From the NCBI GenBank assembly GCA_021292105.1, contig CM037871.1, positions 17,367,960-17,431,959 of the forward strand: a DNA stretch of 64,000 nt, given 5' to 3'. The notes under the pieces are model-generated. The model worked only from the letters and a program-made list of their open reading frames with translations. It had not been told where the DNA came from and made no database searches. The stretch's first letter is position 1. Each line of letters starts with the position of its first letter. The position numbers and the translations under genes are program-made. Shown here one piece after another: positions 1-10,689 of the stretch. Source of the DNA: Anadara kagoshimensis (taxonomy: Eukaryota; Mollusca; Bivalvia; Arcoida; Arcidae).

Positions 1-640
1 ATTCAATACTTTAAATATCCTACTAATAATTGGCAAAGAAAAATTGGATCCAGTCCCGTATTTTGTTTTTGTTTCCTACAGTCAAGATTGGAAATTCTAA
101 ATATGGTATTTGTTTTATCTTTTTTACTGTCCATTATGATCGCTGAAAAGGATTAAAACGATCTTTTTGACAGGTTGTCATTTAACAGAGGTTTTAAAAT
201 CCAATTTGAACTAAAAAAAATCATGTTCACTTAAATATCTTCTTAAACTTTTCATTCATTTTTCCAATTTAAATAACGGTTAAAGTCGCACACTGTAAAT
301 ATTTCGAAAATACTTTTATATTTTTCATTTTTAAGGTTTTAGTTTCGCATAGTATAATTTTTCATGCACAGTATATGTGTCGGAAAAATTCGTTTAGTAA
401 TTATAATCTTTTTATAAATCAAAATAAATATGCATATCCATGTCCAAATGACAATCCAAAAGCTAAGTGTAAACTTTGAAAATTGGCAACAATGTTAAAC
501 ATATGAACGTCCATCAGAGAAGTGAGGCCGTGTTCTCCGCAAGGATAAGCACCTCTTGTTTTCTTGTTTGGATAGCTGCATCCGCCGCGTGTGTTTTCAA
601 AATCGGGTATATCAGGAAATTATATTTATAAAAGCCTGAA
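1..640. repeat. Block F tail, copy 1
   Basis: AT-rich spacer without a credible gene. It matches about 33000-33480 base for base over long stretches, including the 'ccaaaagctaagtgtaaac' and 'gaagtgaggccgtgttctccg' segments. Positions 470-600 are a minus-strand copy of the retroelement tail found throughout the window (CACGTG-like core, 'ggccg.gt.ctc', 'tagctgcatccgcc'). Confidence 0.7.
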
Positions 641-1332
641 AGTATAGGTTGTATGTATCATAATGTTAAATGTAACATTTAGAAGGATAGAGATGTAATA
701 ATTGTTACATAGTACTAGCAGATGCAAAATAAGTTGCCACTTCCTTTCGTTTCTACAGTAGTTAAGATTCGAAAGTTCTGTATTCTATTCATTTATATTC
801 AGATATAAAGGATAGAATATATTCATTTTAAATATAAGTGATTCAAACTAAAATGGTAATAAACTTTGAAAAATAAAATGTTTTATTAAAGTATTACAGT
901 TTGAAACGATTCTAAAACATTAGTTATTTCTTGAAAAGATTCTGAAATATTAGATATTTTTTTAAACGATTCTGAAATATTAGTTATTTCTTGAAAAGAT
1001 TTTGAAATATTAGATATTTCTTGAAACGATTCTGAAATATTAGATATTTCTGCGAGTGACAACCATGAAAAAGTAAATTATTTTTTTTACAAAACAAGTA
1101 ATATACTGATATAAAATGTTTAAACATGATTTAAAATATTTGAATTTTTCAAAATGCAATTACAAATGATAACGTCAGCAATGCAAAATAATATAACTTA
1201 ATAAATGATGAAACATATATGGTTTGTCAGATTTATCAATACTAAACCATGCAACTATTCTGTTTAAATGTTCACAACATTGATTCAGGTAAACAGTAAA
1301 GATCATTTAATTTGATAACATATCAATTGGTA
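640..1332. repeat. Block M, copy 1
   Basis: AT-rich module that recurs at about 7475, 21780, 22920, 33480, 34430, 47640 and 48660. The order inside is constant: an 'agatataaaggatagaat' leader, the 30-bp minisatellite, 'gcgagtgacaaccacgaaaa', 'attacgtcagcaatgcc', 'catatatggtttgtcagg' and 'atatcaattggta', which is the target of MITE-A. No gene seen. Confidence 0.75.
900..1052. repeat. 30-bp minisatellite, five units
   Basis: About five head-to-tail copies of a 30-bp unit with core 'gattctgaaatattagat'. The same locus carries two units near 7617, three near 21868, and one in the other M blocks, so the number varies between paralogous copies. The unit is ten codons long, which creates a repetitive but spurious frame at 21738-21971 (minus). 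Confidence 0.8.
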
Positions 1333-1555
1333 TAGGCAAACAAAATTGACCTGTCCGCTTGACCTTTAATTTAAATATTTATTATAAAGGAGTATACTAA
1401 TATATAGGGAACACGTGTGTTTATTTCGTCTACATAATGAGAAAGAATATGCACGATGAACTGTGAATTCTGACACCACCCTTGTCGTGGATGGATTCTC
1501 CTATATGAATATTCCTTATGGAAGGTCAAGCGGACAGGTCAATGTTGTTTTCCTT
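1333..1555. mobile_element. MITE-A, site 1, copy 1
   Basis: Non-coding element of about 220 bp with inverted ends: TAGGCAAAC..TTGACCTGTCCGCTTGACC at the left and GGTCAAGCGGACAGGTCAA..GTTTTCCT at the right. It sits in the sequence 'caattggta', which is uninterrupted at 49085-49100 and 34855-34870. That comparison defines a TA target duplication. TA target and inverted ends suggest a Tc1/mariner-type non-autonomous element (inference); no transposase partner is visible. Confidence 0.8.
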
Positions 1556-1680
1556 TATCTAACATTAAGTGTCAGGTTCAGTAAAGAAATAATCAAAAAC
1601 AAACACATTAGCAATGCTCAAAGCATATTTTCAAAAACAAAAGAAAAACTAATTCAGTTAAACATTGGAACATCCATCAA

Positions 1681-2045
1681 TATGTCGCTGTGGCCTAATG
1701 GATAATATGCGAGTCTACAAATCCGGGGTCTTTTACACCTGTGAGTTCGAGTCCTGCTGAGACCACGTGTTCAGAAAGTGAAATTGTCTTGCCGTTGGTC
1801 TTTACTGGTTCACCTGGTATCAGTATAATATGACTTTGTAAGCTTGTCTGCGGCGTACTGACTCAAAAAGCTAGCACCTTATCGTCGCCCTGAGTGCGCG
1901 CTCTGTACAAAGCAGACCATATACACTTTCGTACTTTACATGCAAACACAAACGTGTTCATAGATTCATACATAGAAATTAAAAAAGTTATTATAGTCAC
2001 AAATAGCTGAAAAATTACTGATGCGACGTTAGGAAACACTCAAAA
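1681..2045 (+). mobile_element. tRNA-headed SINE, copy 1
   Basis: The head 'tggcctaatggataa' is a typical A box and 'gagttcgagtcctgc' a typical B box. Their spacing and sequence resemble a tRNA-Arg type head (family judged from memory). The body continues with 'ttgccgttggtctttactgg' and 'gcttgtctgcggcgtactga'. It occupies the same target as the copy at 8323-8663, so insertion preceded duplication of this block. The left flank 'catccatcaa' is a mutated form of the target duplication seen at 8311-8322. Confidence 0.8.
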
Positions 2046-2700
2046 ACAACAATAAATTCCGGTGCTCGGGAAGGTTAAAGCCTCTTGTCTAGCTAGCTAC
2101 ATCTGTCATGTTTTATTACAAGTGTTCAGTTGTGGTGTGTTGAATAAATTGTTTCATTTCCGTTATTGCATCATAGTTGCCATTTCAAAAATATCCGCGT
2201 ACATTTATATTACCGCTGTCAGATGAAATTGCAATTGAATCGTATCAAAATAAACACATGCAAATTATAGGGAAACAACATTGACCTGTCCACTTGACCT
2301 TTAATTAAAATATTTTTTATGGACGAGTGCACATAAGTATAGGAAACCATGTGAGACTGTGGACACTAATCACAGGTATTGTGTATATATTATAATAAAT
2401 GCGAATCCTAACACTACCTATGTATTTTTTTTGTCTTGACCCTTCTATATAAATATTGCTAATTAAAGGTCAAGTGGTCAGGTCAATGTTGTTTGTGTTA
2501 CGTCTACACACGTCGAACCCAAACGTTTTCTGTGTGACGATATTTGGAACTTGGTACTAGACTAAATTGATATCACACGTGGCGGCTGTAGACTACCCTG
2601 GTTGCAGTTCACGTGTTAAGCTGTTTTCAGAAGTTTTGCTTTTCAGATTAGCAGTGGCATAGGATCAGTAGTTGTGTGTTAAATAGAGAATTCTACAACA
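2046..2700. repeat. Block IR, copy 1 (inverted retroelement tails)
   Basis: A minus-oriented tail (2055-2110, 'ggtgctcgggaaggtta', 'agctagctacatctgtcatg') faces a plus-oriented tail (2575-2690, 'acacgtggcggctgtagac', 'ttcacgtgtt', 'tttgcttttcagatt'). Between them are AT-rich filler and MITE-A. The right part is degraded compared with 23965-24120. Confidence 0.65.
2268..2500. mobile_element. MITE-A, site 2, copy 1
   Basis: Inverted ends 'acaacattgacctgtccac' and 'ggtcaatgttgtttg' enclose about 200 bp. The same position is empty at 8911-8930 ('cgcaaattatatacgtcta') and filled at 49503-49746. Confidence 0.75.
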
Positions 2701-2729
2701 TTCAACCAATGAATAATATAATAAATATT

Positions 2730-3410
2730 ATTAATAATCACCGGAACTGCCAATAATACACATTGCCGTGCGCATTCCAATGAAATGTAAATAACAGAAT
2801 ATGAATATTTTATGATGAGATAAAAAGTTAATCATCTGGCGTGGACTCAGGTGTTTTACCGATCACGCATCTGTGGGTCGTAATCGGATTAAGACATTAC
2901 AGTACTGATCGTGGTTAATTACTAATCTTGAGTAACACTCTATGTTCCAGGCGAGTTATTTTGTTTCGCTCTATTACTTTCGTTGAAATCTGTATCATGG
3001 CCTCAGCTTGTGTTTTGTTTACAATGACTGACCACATGTCATTCTGATAAAATTTGATTCGAGCAAAAGAAGTTAAATTTTCACCAAATTTACACCTCCG
3101 AGAATTATTTATTATTCGAACGATATTATTCGAGCTATCGTAGTTCGAGTGATCAAGGTTTATTTACGTATGATTTAATAGGGATTTGGTCGGGACCGGC
3201 AGATGACTTAGAGTTATCCGGGGTATTCAGGGCATCGTCGTTCGAGCGATCAAATTTCTACAGTATTTACTTTGTCACAGTGTAAGGTATTGTTAAGGTA
3301 ATAAATTTTGACTGTTCCATTTTTTGGCGATAAATATTTTGGCGATTTTAATGCTACCGCCAAAATACGCCAAAATTTACACCCCACGAAAATAACCCGC
3401 TATACGGTAT
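2730..3410. other. Single-copy interval
   Basis: Block B breaks off near 2730 and block A begins near 3411. The sequence between has no second copy that I could find in the window. There are only short open frames and no recognisable product. A transposon fragment closes the interval at 3325-3408. Confidence 0.5.
3325..3408 (-). mobile_element. Fragment of a dispersed invertebrate DNA element
   Basis: Read on the minus strand it gives 'taccgtatagcgggttattt' followed by 'cgtggggtgtaaattttggc' and further 'ggcg' motifs. This terminal motif is familiar from many invertebrate MITE-like repeats (from memory; family name uncertain). No second terminus is seen, so it is probably a fragment at the breakpoint between blocks B and A. 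Confidence 0.4.
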
Positions 3411-3419
3411 ATCCAGGGT

Positions 3420-3700
3420 AATTCTGGATACTGATATATGATAATACTTCTCAACAATATTGTAATGAAGGCCCTAATTTTTTTGAGGGCCTTGATAAGC
3501 CTAAGCTTGCAATATCTCTGGTCCACAGTTTATTTTTAAGCAGCTTGCTTCGATGTCTAAATTACCCGTAGTGGAAACAAATTGAAGGTCTACCCTAGCA
3601 TATTAATTGTGAAACATCATAAATTGGAGAAGTAGATTTATTGCTGCATACAAAAGAAAAGTTTACTGTAGGAAAATGAATTTGTTTTATCTCTATCGAT
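3420..3700 (-). pseudogene. Decayed reverse-transcriptase C-terminal fragment (A1)
   Basis: Minus-strand sequence retains blocks matching the plus-strand fragment at 38364-38798: 'tatgcagcaataaatctacttctcc' region (CSN..TSP), 'tcacaattaatatgc' (SQLI.), 'tttccactacgggtaattt' (HYG.F) and 'gcaagcttaggcttatcaag'. The frame is broken several times. It is the 3' end of a retroelement whose 5' part is not recognisable here. Confidence 0.65.
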
Positions 3701-4361
3701 ACATGTAGATATATTAAGATATGGTAAACACTTATGTCGTCAGCACAATCATTAACAGTGTGAATAAGAATATCTACAAATTATTTTCAGTCCTGCATAT
3801 GTTGATTTAAATTTGATAAAACACGCAAATACTTCAATATTATAATGGTAATTTAAAAAAGCTATCATAATATAAACGAAAATAATAATATTTGGAAAAC
3901 GTTTGTCACTTAAATTGCTGAAGTTTTCTCCTGTTTTAATTCTGTCTATTTTCGTTATATATTTCACATTTTGCCAAAATTGTGTTTACTTTCTGTTTTT
4001 ATCAAAACCCTACCTTCTTTATGATTTTATCTTTAAGCAAAATATCTGGTAATTCTAACAGCTGATAAGATAACTCATTTATGATTTTTTTTCCGTTTTC
4101 CTTTTACTCTTCCTTTTCATACCATTGACTAACCATGTTATAAATCCCAAGATTGCAATCTTTCATTTAGTCAATAAACTTCAACACTTTTATGCATTTC
4201 AGAAATAGAATTGATTTTACGATGACAGAAAGAGTCTAACTTATTCTCTAAAAATATTTGATAAGTTTATCAAGGCAATGCTACTGAGCTGGAACAAAAC
4301 GTATTTACAGATGCTGATAAATAAAAAAATCATTTGGCTTCAGTTCTGGATTTTCCTGATG

Positions 4362-4652
4362 TACAGTACAGACCTGTCGAAATTTTAACATTCCGCTAGC
4401 GAATTAGTGACAGAATATTTCGGTCCCTTGTAAACTACAGAACAAACCTGTCGATAGTTTAACATTGAGCTAACGAAATCTAGTCGAAGCTCGGATGCCA
4501 AGTCGCAGAGATAGGGATAGCAAGTACATGGCTTGAAAATATAGAGAGATACATAGCGGCTGTCTAGATATAGCTATAAGAGACCGAGATGATATGACGT
4601 TCGGTACTAATTCGTTAGCTAAATGTTAAATTTCCGACAGGTCTGTACTGTA
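4362..4652. mobile_element. MITE-B, in A1
   Basis: Inverted ends 'tacagtacagacctgtcgaa' and 'ttccgacaggtctgtactgta' enclose about 250 bp. A second copy of the left end starts at about 4434, so the left terminus is tandemly doubled. Central sequence 'agctgtctagatatagctat' type is shared by all copies. The ends start with CAGTA next to TA, which suggests a pogo/Tigger- or Tc1-like element (inference). A further right-end copy ends at about 4780. Confidence 0.75.
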
Positions 4653-4975
4653 TATCTAATCAGATTTCCGGCAGCTGTTAAAGGTTTCATCATCTAGCTA
4701 TCGAAATCACGACAATTCTGATGTCAAGCTTTTACTTCTTTACGTTCACTAAGAGTAAAACTTTCGACAGGTCTGTAGTGTTTGTATGATGCGTTTCATT
4801 CATGATCGTTTTTTCAACAAATATGATCCTTAACAACTTTACAACTTTTTTTGTTTTTGACGCAGGCAATGATTGGTAAAATCAATTTTTAACACGTCTG
4901 TGATAAGAGATTTTTTTTGATTTATTCACTGATAAATAACGATTATTACATAACTGAATACTGTCTAATTCTTTC

Positions 4976-5251
4976 TACAGTACAGATCTGTCGAGAGAGG
5001 TCAAGAAAAGAAATAGAAGCTGCTGGGCCGAGGGACCAATAAGCTAACTAGAGAAAGAGATACGTGTAGTAGCTGCCGGGATATAACTCGGTAGTGTCAA
5101 ATCGGTAGCTCATCCGGTTAGCTACATCTCCACAGCTGCCACTTATTTCTTGGAAGCTTTTGGCCCGATAAATATCCACATCTCGGCCTCTCGGCAGCCA
5201 AACGTCGCCTCCTTTTCTTTAATTTAGTGTTTAAAATTTCATCAGATCTGT
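4976..5251. mobile_element. MITE-B subtype 2, in A1
   Basis: Left end 'tacagtacagatctgtcgag' with subterminal 'aagaaaagaaatagaagctg'; right end carries 'cggcagccaaacgtcg', 'tttctttaatttagtgt' and 'atcagatctg'. This subtype has a different interior from the element at 4362 and occurs at the corresponding place in every A block. Confidence 0.7.
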
Positions 5252-5740
5252 TTTTAAATTGGTTATATGAACTGTAAGCATTATTTTTAAATTCTTTTTA
5301 TCACGACAAAACATGAATGTTTAAAAAGTTTTAAGCATTATTGTAATAGACAATTCATAACCACCTAGAGGAAGACGGTCTCTCGATTTCACGTCCCTTT
5401 CATTACTTGTGAAATGGAAAAAGTAGTTTAGCGAAACAATATGAAAAATATTGCCGACTAATGTTTATTCCCTGTGTATATATTTGAGTAGTTCTGAAGA
5501 AAACATTGTTCGGTTGTAAACACTATTGCAATTAGATTTTAAGTACACGGTTAATCGGTTGGTTGAATGTTTTTATGTCACATCAACACTTTTAGCTATA
5601 CCCAACGAGACAAATTGTTATATTATCTAAAAGTATAAATCTAAATACACGTTTTTGTGGTGCGTAGGAAAGTGTTTCTGTTTTTCTTTGTGATATATTT
5701 TGCGCCCCCCAGAGTGCTAGGATTACACAGGATTACAATA

Positions 5741-5814
5741 TGCTTCTCAAATGTAGCCAGTCATGATGTCTGTTTTCCACTAAGGTCGTCTTTTATGTGC
5801 TAGTTCATCGATAA

Positions 5815-5851
<37 letters not shown>

Positions 5852-6625
5852 TATTAATATTATTATTATTGATATTATTCTAAAGCAGAACGACTAAATA
5901 TGTTTACCAATCAACATTACTTTATGCAATGGAAGATAACAATTTTAATTATACACAAGATTCCAAAGACTTTTTTATTTTTTAAATACTTTTTACAATT
6001 TCGCTACATATTAGGATTTAAATTATTTTATTGACAAAGTGATTTGAGTGAAAATAGCCTAAGCAAAAACTATCAACAGTTAAAGAAATATACGTACAAT
6101 GCGTTATGCGTAGCGAATTATTTTATGAATGCAAATTGTCAAATTCTTTCATACTTCCATAACAAAATTAAGTATTAATTTCATTTCATATAATTCAATT
6201 TTTAGAATTTTTTCATCAACAAGTTAAAACAACAATATAGCCATAGCAAATACAAAAATAGCAACGTTATGGCGTTTATGACCAAAATGTCCCTGTACAT
6301 CATCCATTTATGCAAACGTAACAGAAAAATCTGACAAATCAAAATGAGAATTTAATTATAACCACATAACAAACAAGTATTCAAATGATAAGTGTCAGAA
6401 AATTGATTGATGGACACAAATTTTAACATAACTACCAATCCCTTGATCAATTGAAGATGCAAGAAAAGCAATTTAACAACAAGCTCAATAAGCATTATTT
6501 AATAAATTGAAGAAGCGTTTAGTTACAAATAATGTTTTAATGAAGATTTAGTTGATTTAAATGTAAAAACCTTTTATTATTTAAAATAGGATTATGTAGA
6601 ATAAATGCTCCCGGGTCCTCAATTA
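5741..6625. other. AT-rich interval with a (TTA)n array
   Basis: No credible gene and no clear partner elsewhere in the window, apart from the last about 50 bp ('attatgtagaataaatg'), which recur at 21283 and 47130. A (TTA)n run covers 5817-5879. Confidence 0.5.
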
Positions 6626-6854
6626 TGTAAAGTACAGATCTGTCGGAAAGATTCACACCAAGCTTGATAATTAGTGCAGAGCCAACAGCTCATTTTACCT
6701 CCTCGTTAGCTATATTTAGACAGTTTTTTGGCAGCTGCTATCTGTATAACGACATCTTTTCGACTACTAGTTATTTACATCTCAGCCAGATGGCATTCAA
6801 GCTTCCACTTCCTTTCATTAGTACAGTCTTTAATTTTTGTTAGTTCTTTACTGT
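6626..6854. mobile_element. MITE-B-like element
   Basis: Left end 'agtacagatctgtcggaaag', right end around 'tagttctttactgta'. The interior includes 'ggcagctgctatctgtat' and 'catctcagccagatggcat', shared with 21541-21765, 47385-47620 and partial copies at 22683, 34260 and 48480. Confidence 0.6.
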
Positions 6855-7474
6855 ATCCATTTATATTTAAGGAATAATTCTGATATTATTTTTTTTATTG
6901 GTTCATAAAAGAAAAAACGATTTGCACACTGAATAATGCGCGTAGCGCATCACAGTTATTCCTTATAACTTAATTTAGACATTCCTCAATTATTCAAGAA
7001 ATTAAAAATACCCCAAAAAACTGAAACATTTTAATCAAGTTTAATAATATCTACATCGATAGTCAACATGAGGCGGATGAATATGACCCGATTGTTTTTT
7101 ATATTCAGCCAATCAGCGTTAAGATGACGCGTGACCAGTCACTCATCTGCTTTCAGTTGACAAACGTGACCACCGCTTCGGATGTGCTCACACATGGATT
7201 ACTTATTATTGGTAAAATGAAATGTACAGTTATGGAAATATGAATTAGAAATAAAACCAGATGACATTACACTGTTACTGGATGTGACATTTACCGATGG
7301 GATTGCCTTGTGTACGTGAGCTCATTCATAGTGATGTGTATTGCAGATGTAAACAATGAAATAGTTCCGGTTAAATCCGCCAAAACAGTGAAAGTGGGCG
7401 GAACTTATCTAGAAAATTTTTTTATTGAGGTAAAAATAAAAAAAATTGGTCACGTGGTCTCCATTGTTTTGTAT
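6855..7474. other. Low-copy interval
   Basis: Between the MITE-B-like element and block M copy 2. I found no paralogue in the window. An 81-codon open frame spans 7310-7555 (plus) but runs into the repeated leader of block M, so it is not a convincing gene. Confidence 0.4.
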
Positions 7475-7962
7475 TGTGATCTGTTGTATGAACAAATTTT
7501 AATTAAATTATTCAGATATAAAGGATGGAATTTATACATTTTAAATCTAAAGTGATTCGAACTAAAATGGTTATTTGCTTTGAAAAATAAAATGTTTCAT
7601 AAAAGTATTGCAGTTTGAAACGATTCTGAAATATTAGATATAGCTTGAAACGATTCTGAAATATTAGATATTTCTGCAAATGACAACCACGAAAAAGTAA
7701 ATTATTTTTTTACCAAACAATTAATATGCTGATATAAAATGTTTAAACATGATTAAAGTTATTTGAATTTTTCAAATGCAATTACAAACGATTACGTCAG
7801 CAATGTCAAGTAGTAACTTAATAAACGATGAAACATATATGGTTTGTCAGGTTTATATCAATACTTAACCATGCAAGAATTCTTTTTCAAAAATTCACAA
7901 AATTAAATCAGGTAAACAGCTTAGATCATGCGTAAATTTAATTTGATAACAAATCAATTGGT
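7475..7962. repeat. Block M, copy 2
   Basis: Same order as copy 1, with two 30-bp minisatellite units at about 7617-7672. The left part ('ttcagatataaaggatggaa') marks the start of the colinear stretch that corresponds to about 33.5 kb onwards. Confidence 0.75.
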
Positions 7963-8198
7963 ATAATCAAACAGAATTGATCTGTCCGCTTGACCTTTAA
8001 TTCAAATATTTATTATATTTATATATAGTGAAATAGGGAACACACGTGTTTATTTCGTCTGCATAAAGAGAAACAATAAGCACGAAATTTGTTCATGTAT
8101 GTACTGTGAATCCTGATACAACCCATGTCATGGATAAATTCTCCTATATCAATATTCCTTATGAAAGGTCAAGCGGACAGGTCAATGTTGTTTTCCTA
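7963..8198. mobile_element. MITE-A, site 1, copy 2
   Basis: Left end is slightly mutated ('taatcaaacagaattgatct'); the right end 'ggtcaagcggacaggtcaat' is intact. Same target as 1333-1555. Confidence 0.75.
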
Positions 8199-8322
8199 TA
8201 TCTAACATTAAGTGCCAAGTTAAGTAACAAATGAATCAAAACAAACATTTAATCCATGCCCAAATCAAATTCTAACAAAACAAAGGAAAAATAATTCAGT
8301 TAAATTCGTGAACTTCCATCAA

Positions 8323-8663
8323 TATGCCACGAAGGCCTATTGGATAAAACACGAGTCTACAAATCCAGAGTCTCAAAAGCTGTGAGTTCAAGTCCCGCTG
8401 AGACCATGTGTATGGAAAGTGGATTTTCCTTGCCGTTGGTCTTTACTGGTTCACCTGTTGTCAGTATAATGTGCCCGTGTGAGTAGTTCGCTTGTCTGCG
8501 GCGTACTAACACGTAGAACTAGCATCTTAACGTCGGTTAGAGTGCGCACTGGTACAAGGCAGACAAAAAAACACATTGACAGTTCACATGCATACACAAA
8601 CTTGTTCATAGATTCATACATCGTAATTGATAAAGTAGTGCTCGTTAAGCAACATTTAACAAC
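8323..8663 (+). mobile_element. tRNA-headed SINE with 12-bp target duplication
   Basis: Head with A box 'aaggcctattggataaaaca' and B box 'gagttcaagtcccgc', followed by the same body as 1681-2045. The insertion is bounded by an exact 12-bp direct repeat, aacttccatcaa, at 8311-8322 and 8664-8675. The corresponding point is uninterrupted at about 23588, 34978 and 49195. This is the hallmark of LINE-driven retroposition. The tail lacks a clear long poly-A run. Short frames on both strands across 8451-8745 lie in the SINE and adjoining repeat, not in genes. Confidence 0.85.
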
Positions 8664-9140
8664 AACTTCCATCAAAGAAATAAGACCACGTGGTCGGAAG
8701 GTTAAGGTCTCTTGTCTACCTAGCTTCATCTGTCATGCTTTATAACAAGTGTTCAGTTGTGTTGTGTTGATTAAATTGTTTCAATTCCGTGAACTTCATT
8801 TGTTTTACTGTCTCAAACTGTCACTATTTCCAAAAATCCGCGTACATTCATTTTAGCGCCGTCAGTTAAAGGCAGGGCAGTTGCAAGTGAACTGTATCAA
8901 AATAAACACACGCAAATTATATACGTCTAAATAAGGTGAACGAAAATGTTTTCTGATTTATAGTATTTCGAACTAGGTAATAAAATGACTTCATACATGG
9001 CGGTTGTATACTAACTAAAATTTACCTTTCCCGAACACCTGGCCACAATCCCCTAAATAATGTTCACGTGTTTACATTTGTAACTTAATTTGTTAGTTTT
9101 CACAGCTTTTGCTTTTGTAAGGTGTTTTAGAATTGGATCA
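8664..9140. repeat. Block IR, copy 2, with empty MITE-A site
   Basis: Minus tail at 8664-8740 and plus tail at about 8990-9140 ('acatggcggttgtatac', 'tttacctttcccgaacacctgg', 'gttcacgtgtttacat'). MITE-A site 2 is empty at 8911-8930. Confidence 0.65.
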
Positions 9141-10040
9141 GTAGGTTTGTGTTAAAAAGAGAATTCTAAAACATTCAACCACTTATAACCTTGTTTGTTA
9201 TAAAACATTGGTTCTACAAAAACAGATTGAAGCCAATACATTAGCCTACTACAAAGCTAATCTTTTTTTACATAATGCTTTATAAAATATCACTGTCTTT
9301 TATACAAATCGTGTCATAAGGAAGTCTGCATGTATAGTCCTATTTCCTGTAACTAATAAGGAAGCAACATCCTCGGATATAATGTGTCAAAACAATCATT
9401 TTATATGTGTGTTTTCAAAGGAAGTCTTGCATGTGTGTTTTTGTGTTAACAGTTATCACTCTTTTACACGTAATAATATTGCATTGATTAGTCATAAAAA
9501 GTAAAAATGGTTTTTCAATAGAGTAATATCAATATGATTTAGTTTTCTTCTCGAATTTCTGACAACAGAATTGACAAGTATAGCTATATGACACCTAGTC
9601 TGTGAGCTGTATTGTTCGGAAGCTAAAACGTTAATGATGACAATATATTTCAGTTTTTTTTTCTTCGTAAATACATTATATGTTATATTCATGTGGTTGG
9701 ACTAGATTAAAATAGTAACACATTTTCTCTTTGTACATGCGAATGTCAAAAACCGCTGTTTATGAAAGGAAACTAACTATATCCCGTTATTGCAAAGCAA
9801 TAAGTGTTTTTGAGTTATATGATAGCAAAGCAAACACAAAAAACAGTCATGCAAAAGATGTTTTGTATTAAAAACGTGTCGAATTATATGCTGCCAAATT
9901 GTTAAATTTTAATTTATTATATTTTAACGTTAAATAACGTTAAAAGTTGTTCACGCCACAAAAATGAACAAGGTGTTGTAAAAATAATTTGGTCTGGTTG
10001 CTTTGGTTTTCTTTTTTTTCACAAATGGAATTCTTCGTCT

Positions 10041-10079
<39 letters not shown>

Positions 10080-10282
10080 TTTTTTTAATTATTTATTTAT
10101 TTATTTATTTTTATATATATATTTATTTATTTATGTTATATATTTGTTTGTTTATGTTATTATTTATTACCTTGTTGGTTCAATGTTCTTCGCGAAAGCA
10201 TTAATAGCAATAACTGGCACAACGTATGCCTAACGACTTTAAGAGAATGCGCTGTGGATTCTAAAAGGGGGTAGTTATAGAT
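9141..10282. repeat. Block B, copy 1
   Basis: AT-rich spacer shared with 24312-25500, 35820-37090 and 50100-51370. Landmarks: 'acattcaaccacttataac', 'ttagcctactacaaagctaa', 'cttttacacgtaat', 'gttcacg.cacaaaa', then a TTTA array. No gene: open frames here are short and not conserved between copies. Confidence 0.7.
10040..10143. repeat. (TTTA)n microsatellite, block B copy 1
   Basis: Uninterrupted and then imperfect ATTT repeats. They create two overlapping low-complexity frames of Leu/Ile/Tyr/Phe that are not genes. The same array lies at 25157-25240, 36697-36815 and 50981-51085 with different lengths. Confidence 0.9.
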
Positions 10283-10689
10283 TTATAGACCGAATAAAAA
10301 AGCCAAACCATGGAAATTAATGCTACTTTGTGTAAAAAAATTAAGAAAACATTTACCGCCAGATTCCCCAAACAAGATAATACAGTAATCAATGACAGGT
10401 GTTTTTCTCGTATCCATGATAAGAAATATATAATATTTCATCACTGTTGATAGTAAACAAATATGATTTTTTTTAATGTTCTCTGTTTGGGTAATTAGCC
10501 CAATAAATGCAGATAAAATGATTTTTTTTTCAATTAATGAAAGGTGCGCTGTATGTATCATTATGTCATATAGATTATAAATTACAGGTTATAAACAACA
10601 GCAGAAAAGGAAAATCTTAATGTCACTATAATGAGAAATGATAAAACACTAAAGAACAACTATTCTGTTAATTAAGTATATACAATGGC
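10283..10689. repeat. Block C, copy 1
   Basis: Landmarks 'gacaggtgtttttctcgta', 'tttcatcactgttgatagtaa', 'ttagcccaataaatgca' and 'acaggttataaaca' recur in six other copies at about 20060, 25540, 37140, 45900, 51410 and 59450. Confidence 0.7.

Larger units (their letters stand above)
3411..5740. repeat. Block A, copy A1
   Basis: The first 1.1 kb (to about 4540) is almost identical to 27420-28550. Further right the best match switches to copy A5 (54180-54300) and then to copy A2/A6 (from about 5380). It holds a reverse-transcriptase remnant on the minus strand and two MITE-B copies. Frames across 3752-3967 and 27763-27978 translate to the same 71 residues, but this reflects recent duplication, not coding. 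Confidence 0.75.

Noticed and set aside
900-1052. Short direct repeats that could suggest a CRISPR array
   Set aside because: Units are contiguous without spacers and the DNA is eukaryotic; it is a minisatellite.
3752-3967. 71-residue minus frame identical at 27763-27978
   Set aside because: Identity extends equally into surrounding non-coding sequence, and the frame is broken in A2, A4, A5 and A6.
5707-5728. 'cccagagtgctaggattaca', similar to a stretch of primate Alu
   Set aside because: Only about 20 bases match, it recurs at 15505-15526 inside the block A tail, and everything else points to an invertebrate. Treated as coincidence or a shared Pol III B-box-like motif.
10003-10233. Frames rich in Leu, Ile, Tyr and Phe that look like membrane proteins
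   Set aside because: They are translations of the TTTA microsatellite, as are those at 36689-36958 and 50907-51182.
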